Below, piece by piece: positions 57,241 through 64,000 of a stretch of 64,000 bases of DNA (its first letter is position 1; every line of letters starts with the position of its first letter). The DNA comes from Dugong dugon. Taxonomy: Eukaryota; Chordata; Mammalia; Sirenia; Dugongidae. The DNA is taken from contig CM057472.1 in NCBI GenBank assembly GCA_030035585.1, forward strand, positions 86,301,601 to 86,365,600, given 5' to 3'. A program made the position numbers and the translations under genes. Below the pieces are notes generated by a model that ran no database searches, had not been told where the DNA came from, and saw nothing but the letters and a program-made list of their open reading frames with translations.

Positions 57241-58569
57241 GCGAATTCTGTTTATAATTAACTGCATCTACAACCTAACTCTGTTTTACGTGGAAACAAA
57301 GCATTTTTTGCATGGCTTTAAGACCTGCTGAATTTTCCAGGAAAGCAATTACCATGAAATTTGAGAGGGGTGGGGTTTTCTTTAGGAATCGTTGTTCACC
57401 ATTTTCCCACATAACCAATGGAATACTGAGTCTGGCATTTGAATGGCCAATGCAATTCACCTGTATCAATCTGACTTTTTAATATTATGCATGTAGGTAG
57501 ATTATTGTCTTTATGGATCTCATTTCAGGATGGTAAGGGGGCATTATAAAACACTCGTTGTAAAAAGGGTGTATTAGGTCTGATTGGCCTAAAAACCACT
57601 GATCTAAACGTTCTGAAAGGCCTCTTTTCACTCTAACACCCTGAGTCTGTGAAACTCAGAGAAGAGATTCAGATGGCATGGATAATGGAAAACACTCCGC
57701 AATAGAAATGGATCAAGGCAAATTAACATTCCCAAATTGAGTGGTGTTAGCTGCTGAGAATGACCACAGCCATACAGCCCAGGCACTGTAGTCAAGCCTT
57801 TGATTTTAGACTCCGTGTCCAAATGGGACTGAGCATCAAAAACCCCTAGCTATGTGGCTGTGTTAATTTTTTTATTGTTGGCAAGGGTGACTTGGGAGGA
57901 TCCAGCTCAAACGTGAGCCTACTGTACATGAAAACTTTACCCATGGCTGCTTTTATCTGTGGTCCTTCCTCCTGCCCCCTTTTCATGATGTAATTTTAGT
58001 GGAATTAAACTTGAACAGCCCAAAAGTATATGATGAATTACATTCAGCTTCAATTACAATCACTAATTGATCCAAGCCTGCTAGCACAACATTTTCATTA
58101 TTCGGCACACAATTATTGAGTGCCTACTTTGTGCTGGGAATAAAGTAGGAAATGGTCAATTTCTCCTGAGGAGGGAGGAAGGAGAGGTCAAGAAAGGCTT
58201 CCGAGGGACAGCTAGTAGTAGGCAAGGACTTGGTGGGAGAGAGGGCAGGTGGGTAAGTCTTGCTGGCCTTCCAGGTCATCAGTAAACATTCACATGCTAA
58301 AATCTCAAGTGGGCCACACTCTGGGGTCAGACAGGCTGGCTTTGGCACCAGATGTCACACGTTGTACTCTAGGTCCCTATAGTTTTCTCTTTCATTGGCT
58401 CTTGAATAATAGTTTAAAAAAAAAAAAATTTGACAACTACAATGAGCACGTGCCACTCCAAGGTACTCAGTTTCCTCACTGGTCTTCCCACTCCTAACCC
58501 ACTCTCAGGGCTCTTCCTTCTCCACCACACTGACATCTAAGGCCTTACTACACCAACCTGAATATGAGC

Positions 58570-58705
58570 ATGGGTCATGGGGCATCTTGGTAACTGCAGA
58601 TCCTGATTCAGCAGGTCTGATATGGGGTGGGGGCAGTTCTAATTCTAACAGGCTCCCAGGTGATGCTAATGCCTCTGGTTTGCAGACTGCAGTTTGAGTA
58701 ATAAG
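58570..58705 (-). mobile_element. MER5A-like fossil
   Basis: 'ctgattcagcaggtctgata', 'tctaacaggctcccaggtga' and 'tgctaatgcctctggtttgc' match MER5A order in reverse. Confidence 0.6.
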
Positions 58706-59004
58706 GAAGTGGTAGGGCGACTAGATTACCTTTCTTTCAAATGCTGCCATTCCTTGATGGAGAAGCCAAAGCAAGGTTATTAAACACTGAGGTTCTAGCA
58801 GAGTGTATTATGGCTGTTGCAGAATGGAACAATTGTTGTCAAATAGCATGGGGGAGTACTTTCTCCTTGTACCTCTGTTTTTTTTCTCTTTTTTTTTTTT
58901 TTTAATGAGGGCAGGGCATAGTTTCTTCTTCTAATAGTTGCATTAAGTAGTTCATGAAGCGAGTTCAGATGTGGTAATGAAGGTTACATATCCCACAGGT
59001 GGTT

Positions 59005-59216
59005 TAAACCAAAAACACAAACCTCTTGCCATAGAGTTGATTCCGACTCATGGTGACCTTATGTGTTACAGAGCAGAACTGCTCTATAGGGTTTTCTTGG
59101 TTGTAATCTTCATGGAAGCAGATCACCAGGCCCTCCGTGGTGTTGCTGGGTGGGTTCGAACCACCAACCTTTCTTTTACCAGTGCAGTGCAAACTGTTTG
59201 TGCCACTCAGGGACCT
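59005..59216 (-). mobile_element. AfroSINE (minus)
   Basis: 'aaccaaaaacacaaacctct', 'gagcagaactgctctatagg', 'ctgggtgggttcgaaccacc' and 'gtgccactcagggacct'. Confidence 0.88.
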
Positions 59217-60190
59217 ACAGAGGTTGGTTAGGCAGTTGTTAAGTGATTTATTCGTATAATACTTCCTGCCTACCTACAAGGAGCTGAGCTAGAAAAAAAG
59301 GAGAGAAAGGTAAAAATGATATCCCCTGGGGTCAGCAAGGCAGGCATGTAAACAAACGTATGGCATTATAGTGTGATCAGCACCCTATATGGAGCAGCCT
59401 GCCCAAAGTCCTATCCCAGGGGCACTATGGACCAGCAATGTTGCATGTCTCCTTGGTCAGGGATGTGGGCAGGCTTGGTCCACTTGGGAGCTTAGGGCCA
59501 GAGGGCCTCTGGGAACCAGCTGGCCAAGCAGCACGGCCCCCCACCTCCAACCCCGCCGAGTTCTTCACCTCGTTTATTCCCCTCTCATCTCTACTTTTCT
59601 CCTTGCGCTTCACCCCTCCTCCACTTCCAGTAAAATGAAAAAATCAGGTTGCTGGACCATCAAAAAGGGAAGGGGGGTTGCAATTGGATTGCTTCTCAAA
59701 GAGGCAAGGGGAAGATCTGTAATCACATCTGTTGTCACCGAGACCTCTGTCTGACTGCAGCTCATCAGGCTAAGAATCCAGCAGCCAAGGGGTCCCCTTC
59801 TTCTCATGGTTTCATCCTTCCTGCCCATACTCTAGAACAAAAAGAAGTGCTATTTTTCCCCGCAAGTTCGTTTCAGGCTCTGCCTGCTCCTACCTGCCTG
59901 GGCTCCCTGAGCTGTGCTCCAGGGCCATGTTCTGAATCTTGACAATTGAGGCCGAGGTCGGAAAGGGGGTGGGCCCTTCAGTGCCCATCGGATTTCTGCA
60001 CTTCTGACTCAGGCCCGTTCAGCCAGGAGGGAGGGGGTTCCTCACAGCCATTCTCCCACCTCTTCTCTGGCATGTTAGCCTAAGTTCTGAGAGTTTCTGG
60101 AGTGCCAAGTCACCCAGAGGAACCATCTTGCCCTGGTGCCCTTCAGCCATGAGGTATCTGAGGAGACTTATAGGTCCCTTTGGTCTTCGG

Positions 60191-60875
60191 TTGGAGCCCT
60201 GGTGGCTCAGTAGCTAAGAGCTCTGCTGCTAACCAAAAGGTCGGCAGTTCTAATCCACCAGCTTCTCCTTGGAAATCCTATGGGGCAGTTCTCCTCTGTC
60301 CTATAGGTTCGCTGTTATGGATTGAATTCTGTCCCCTAAAAATATGTGTCACCTTCGCTAGGCTATGCTTCCCAGTATTGTGTGATTGTCCACCATTTTG
60401 TCATCTGATGTGATTTTCCTGTTTTATAAATCCAACCTCTATGATGTTAATGAAGCAGGATTAGAGCAGTTATATCAATGAGGCAGAACTTAATCTACAA
60501 GATTAGGTTGTGTTTTAAGCCAATCTCTTTTGAGATATAAAAGAGAGAAGCGAGCAGAGATGGGGAGAACCTCATACCACCAAGAAAGCAATGCCTGGAG
60601 CAGAGTGCATCCTTTGGACCTGAAGTTCCTGTGCTGAGAAGCTCCTAGACCAGGGGAAGATTGATGACAAGGACCTTCCCCCAGAGCCGACAGAGAGAGA
60701 AAGATTTCTCTTGGAGCTGGTACCCTGAATTTGGACTTCTAGGCTCCTAGACTGTAAGAGAATCAGTTTCTCTTTGTTAAAGCCATCCAGTTGTGGTATT
60801 TCTGTTATAGCAGCACTAGATGACTAAGATAGTTGCTATGAGTCTGAATCAACTTGATGGCAATGGGTTTGGATT
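60191..60875 (+). mobile_element. AfroSINE (plus), split by a solo LTR
   Basis: The head and body ('ggagccctggtggctcagta', 'gctaaccaaaaggtcggcag', 'ctctgtcctataggttcgc') end at 60312. The tail resumes at 60832 ('gttgctatgagtctgaatca', 'gatggcaatgggtttgga'). Confidence 0.9.
60313..60831 (+). mobile_element. Solo LTR of the ~515-base family (plus), nested in a SINE
   Basis: Starts tgttatggattgaattctgt and ends agatgactaagata. It is 519 bases. Flanks ttcgc (60308-60312) and gttgc (60832-60836) each differ by one base from gtcgc, the SINE consensus at this position, so a 5-base duplication is the best reading. Confidence 0.9.
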
Positions 60876-61100
60876 TTTTTTTGGTTTTCTTATCCTTGGT
60901 CAGTTTGGGCCACCGTTTCACCTTTCCCAGAGATGTTTACCTTATAAAGCTCTGACACCAGGTCTGCCTGGGCGATGGCCCTCGTTGTCTCTGCTTGGCC
61001 CCTTCAGGGTGGGTGGCTCTGTCATGACTTCTGTGCATAGCAATCCTAGGAACTGCTGTGATGGGCCACGGGGAAGCTCAGAGACTATAAACTTTGTTTT

Positions 61101-61208
61101 CGTAGACACACCATATGACCTCATCTTCCTAGACACACCATGTCACCCCGTCTCCCTAGACTCACTGTATGATCTCATCTTCCTAGACACACCATACAAC
61201 CTTTTCTG
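61101..61208. repeat. 27-base minisatellite, four units
   Basis: Units start at 61101, 61128, 61155 and 61182, each close to cctagacacaccatatgacc plus tcatctt. Because 27 is divisible by three, one frame gives a peptide repeat (LDTPYDLIF type), but nothing indicates that it is translated. Confidence 0.92.
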
Positions 61209-61414
61209 GGGTCTTGTCTCTAGTCCAGAGTGACTCTGCCTAGGAAATGGTCAGAGGTGTCCTATGACCTCACACCCCTGTGGACTCCTGAGACTTAAAA
61301 AGGAACCAACTCTAGGTCCCAGTGATGTCTCAGCTTTTGTAATATTTCCCCCGACTGTCTCACCTCCTAGCCAGGAAAAAAAAATAGTATACATTTATGT
61401 ATATATCTATGTAT

Positions 61415-61618
61415 AAGGAGCCCTCATGGCACAGTGGTAAAGCACTCGCCTGCTAACCAAAAGGTCAGTGGTTCGAACCCACCAGCTGCTCTGGGGGAGA
61501 AAGATGTGGCAGTCTGCTTCCATAAAGATCACAGCCTTGGAAACCCTATGGGGCAGTTCTGCTCTGACCTGTAGGGTCACTATGAGTCAGAATCAACTCC
61601 ACGGCACACAATAGCAAC
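61415..61618 (+). mobile_element. AfroSINE (plus)
   Basis: 'aggagccctcatggcacagt', 'gctaaccaaaaggtcagtgg', 'ggaaaccctatggggcagtt' and 'gtcactatgagtcagaatca', ending next to a TG/CA tract. Confidence 0.92.
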
Positions 61619-61625
61619 ATATGTA

Positions 61626-61672
61626 TGTGTGTGTGTGTGTGTGTATATGCAGGTACACACACACACACACAC
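61626..61672. repeat. TG tract facing an AC tract
   Basis: TG run at 61626-61644 and AC run at 61655-61672, with tatatgcagg between, then atatat. The two runs can pair into a hairpin. Confidence 0.9.
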
Positions 61673-62179
61673 ATATATATTTATATATTTTTAAAGTTAT
61701 GGAGGGTTCGGGGGAGGAGGGAGTCTTGCTCTTACTCATAATATTTTCTCCCAAATCCTTTGTTTATTTTGTGAATCTATTCCATTCCTTTAAGGAAGAT
61801 CCAAATAGCTAGCTTTTGAAATCAAAAGCCAATAAGAAACCCCCACCCCCACTCCTTTTTCTACAGTCTCATCTCTTCCCTGAGGTAATAAGCAAAGAAA
61901 AGCCTGGTTCCTGCTTCAAGACAGGGGAGTGAGTTGGGGAAGAGGGAGGTGAGAAGGTAAGTGTGGCTGAGGGTGGGGAATTCTTATCACCTGTAGTGTC
62001 TGTGCCATAAATATATCAAGTCTTCATTTGCTAAAGAATCTACAGTGAAATACTTCTGAGTTTTTGGTTCTATTTTGGCGTGTGAGAGCATCCAAGTACC
62101 AAAAGATCTCTTTCCCTTTCTTTTGCCCTTTCTCTCCTAGAGATATACGTTTCAAAAGCTGCTTTGCCTAGTCCTCCTT

Positions 62180-62555
62180 CCGAGAATTTACTTATGCTGC
62201 TTCCTCTGCCTGGAATGGCCTCCTTATCCCCAGTCACTGCCTGTTCATGTCTTATCCACCATTCAAGGCTCATCGCAGATCCCATCAGCTTCCTAAAGCC
62301 ATTCCTGATTTCTGCCCCTCCTCTACACCTCCCTCCCCTCAACAATATGACTCTGCTCTCCTCTAAATGGCCGTAATTCTTGGGATTCCTTTAAGAGTAT
62401 TTACTTCATTCCCTGTGTATAGTTATTTGTGTGCTTCTGTCTCGCATTAGACTGGGAGCCCCAAGAGGTTAGGTCCCATGTCTAATTCCTCTCTGATTCC
62501 CCCCCAGTACTTAGTACAGGAACTTGAACATAGTTCAACAAATGTTTGCATGGAA
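62180..62555 (+). mobile_element. L2 3' end (plus)
   Basis: 'tcctctgcctggaatggcct', 'cttatccaccattcaaggct', 'tagactgggagccccaagag' and 'gttcaacaaatgtttgcatg' follow the L2 3' end. Confidence 0.85.
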
Positions 62556-62564
62556 TTTGCCAGG

Positions 62565-62810
62565 TAGACCAGGGTTAAAATTCTGACTCTGCCTTCTACC
62601 AGTTGTATGTGTCCTTGGGCAAGTCAACTGCCCTCTCTGTTCCCTCTATATCTTCCTGTATAAAACAAGAAGAATAATGGGATTGATTTCCTACATCTCA
62701 GTGTTGTTTTGAGGGTTAAATTAGAAGAGGCACATAAAATGTTTAGCATATTCCTTGCCACATACTAAGCACCTAATAATATCAGCTATTATTATTACTA
62801 TTATTCACTT
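62565..62810 (+). mobile_element. MIR (plus)
   Basis: 'ttctgactctgccttctacc', 'gtccttgggcaagtcaactg', 'ttgttttgagggttaaatta' and 'cctaataatatcagctatta', nearly full length. Confidence 0.85.
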
Positions 62811-62998
62811 ACCATCACAAAGAAACCCTAACCCTTGACAAGCATAAGTTGTAATAAGAATGGTTTGATTCAGCAGAGCTTTTATTTCAACATTAAACAT
62901 TTTCCCTTTAATTCTCTTAGGTAGTGGCAATAACAATTTTCTAGTTTTGGTTTATGATTCTGCTTAAATTCCCGGTCCACTGCCTTGTACGTAGTAAG

Positions 62999-63212
62999 CA
63001 AAACAAACAAAAAAACAGTTGCCATCAATTCCAACTCATGGCAACACCACGTGTGTCGGAGTAGAACTGTGCTCCATAGGGTTTTCAGTGGCTGATTTTT
63101 CAAAAGTAGAACGCCAGACCTTTCATAGGCGGTGTGTCTGCGTGGACTCAAACCTCTAACTTTTCAGTTAGCAGGGTAGCATGTTAACCGTTTGTACCAC
63201 CCAGGGACTCCA
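62999..63212 (-). mobile_element. AfroSINE, second subtype (minus), inserted in an L2 tail
   Basis: 'aacagttgccatcaattcca', 'ggagtagaactgtgctccat', 'tgtctgcgtggactcaaacc' and 'accacccagggactcc'. The flanks acgtagtaag (62989-62998) and acatagttaag (from 63213) look like an imperfect target duplication inside an L2 end ('aggtactcaataaatttatt'). Confidence 0.85.
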
Positions 63213-63369
63213 CATAGTTAAGTAGGTACTCAATAAATTTATTTGTTGAATGAGTGATAATGTTTTCAACTGCAATAAAAAAAAAAAATGGGGTCATGTT
63301 TTTAAGCATATTTCCTCTCACACACCACCTTTAAATAGAAGTCAACAAGTTTTAAACAGATATGGCCAG

Positions 63370-63690
63370 TATATTAGTTTTCTATTGCTATGCAACAAAT
63401 GAACACAAATTCAGCTGCTTAAAACAGCACAGAGTTTCTGTGGGTTGGGAGTCCTGGCACAACTTAGCTGCGTCCTCTGCTCAGGGGCTCACGAGCCTGC
63501 AATCAGGGCTGAACACAGTGTCACCCGGGCTGTGTTCTCATCTGGAGCTTGGGGTGCTCTTTCCAGTTCATTCATTTGTTGGCAGAAATGAGTTCATTTC
63601 AGTTATAGGACTGGGGTCCTCAACTCCTAGCAGCTGTCCAGTCCCTCTGTATAAACAGTTTGTGACATGTAGGGACAGATTATCCAATAG
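63370..63690 (-). mobile_element. LTR-like repeat (minus), probably MaLR/ERVL type
   Basis: 'atattagttttctattgcta', 'tcagctgcttaaaacagcac' and 'agctgcgtcctctgctcagg' resemble antisense ends of MaLR-type LTRs. The family is not fixed. Confidence 0.5.
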
Positions 63691-63920
63691 GTAAGGTAAG
63701 CACAGTGCTCACCTTGCTTACCAGATCATCTGTAGTGAACAATTTCATGATTTTTAACCATATCAAAGATTCTGCTTCTAGGTATGGCTGGCATCTCTCT
63801 CTCTCACTACCCCACAGCACCTTCCTACAGAATCAAAGCCTCTTTTCATAGTTACAATCCCTGACAGGGACGGATGACCCAGTGAGCAAGGTAAGCGCAA
63901 GCTTACTTGTGCTTACTTCC

Positions 63921-64000
63921 TGTGATGGTTAAGATTGTGCGTCAGCTTGGCTGGGCCATAATTCTAAGTGGTTTGGCAGTTATGATGTAGTTTGGCAGTT
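63921..64000 (+). mobile_element. LTR start, cut by the window end
   Basis: Begins tgtgatggttaagattgtgc, then 'gtcagcttggctgggccata', which resembles the 5' end of the ~515-base LTR family (…gtcaacttggctaggccatg) but is distinct after ~45 bases. It contains a direct repeat, 'gtttggcagttatgatgtag'. Confidence 0.6.

Larger units (their letters stand above)
44858..64000. other. Intergenic region downstream of ADCK1
   Basis: I find no supported gene in these 19 kb. It holds SINEs, four LTRs (one cut by the window end), MER5 and other hAT fossils, L2 and MIR fragments, simple repeats and one exon-like open frame (45718-45988). Long unique stretches are 44900-45700, 53050-55380, 55900-57060, 57240-58570 and 59220-60180. 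Of these, 57980-58130 is rich in homeodomain-like TAATT/ATTGA motifs. Confidence 0.75.

Noticed and set aside
63661..63920. Near-repeat of 'gtaaggtaagcacag' and 'gcaaggtaagcgcaag' as splice donors of hidden exons
   Set aside because: They are part of a local imperfect duplication around 63665-63915 with no open frame attached.

Overview
The window is mammalian nuclear DNA from an afrotherian, most likely an elephant or a close paenungulate relative. About 40 tRNA-headed SINEs of the AfroSINE type are scattered on both strands. They recur with heads close to 'ctgctaaccaaaaggtcg' and tails close to 'atgagtcggaatcgactc'. Fragments of a BovB-like RTE LINE carry the same 3' tail. MIR, L2, MER5 and MLT1 fossils give the older placental background. 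No bacterial-style gene organisation, CRISPR array, CpG island or promoter is visible.

The only protein-coding gene I can support is the 3' part of ADCK1 on the + strand, a UbiB/ABC1/COQ8-family atypical kinase of mitochondria. Six exons lie at 5244-5402, 13992-14108, 32849-32998, 34221-34418, 42552-42745 and 44089-44260. Together they encode the last 329 residues plus the stop, with clean GT-AG junctions and compatible phases. They carry the ELDF segment, the VLLMEFVDG hinge, the HCDPHPGN catalytic loop, the LLDHG metal site and the full C-terminus. Exons for the N-terminal ~200 residues, including the KxGQ motif, lie upstream of the window. The 3' UTR ends at an AATAAA signal at 44834-44839.

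Layout: 1-5243 is the end of an upstream intron, dense in SINEs. Positions 5403-44088 hold five introns (about 8.6, 18.7, 1.2, 8.1 and 1.3 kb) filled with repeats, including a perfect (TG)48 tract 109 bases after one exon. Positions 44858-64000 are downstream intergenic DNA. It holds one unexplained exon-like open frame (45718-45988), a 308-base almost pure pyrimidine tract, solo LTRs and more SINEs. In human the next gene downstream is NRXN3 (from memory); none of it is seen here.

The notable content is transposon archaeology. An RTE LINE copy at 38025-38879 has an inverted 5' segment, an overlap at the join and a matching 10-base target duplication, the signature of twin priming. Several short elements join a 5' RTE-like part to a 3' RTE tail, one with a tRNA-Gly-like head. 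Four solo LTRs of one ~515-565 bp family have 5-base target duplications; two of them split older SINEs. Three inverted repeats (8279-8504, 23769-24132 and 51921-51983) are not explained by ordinary insertion.
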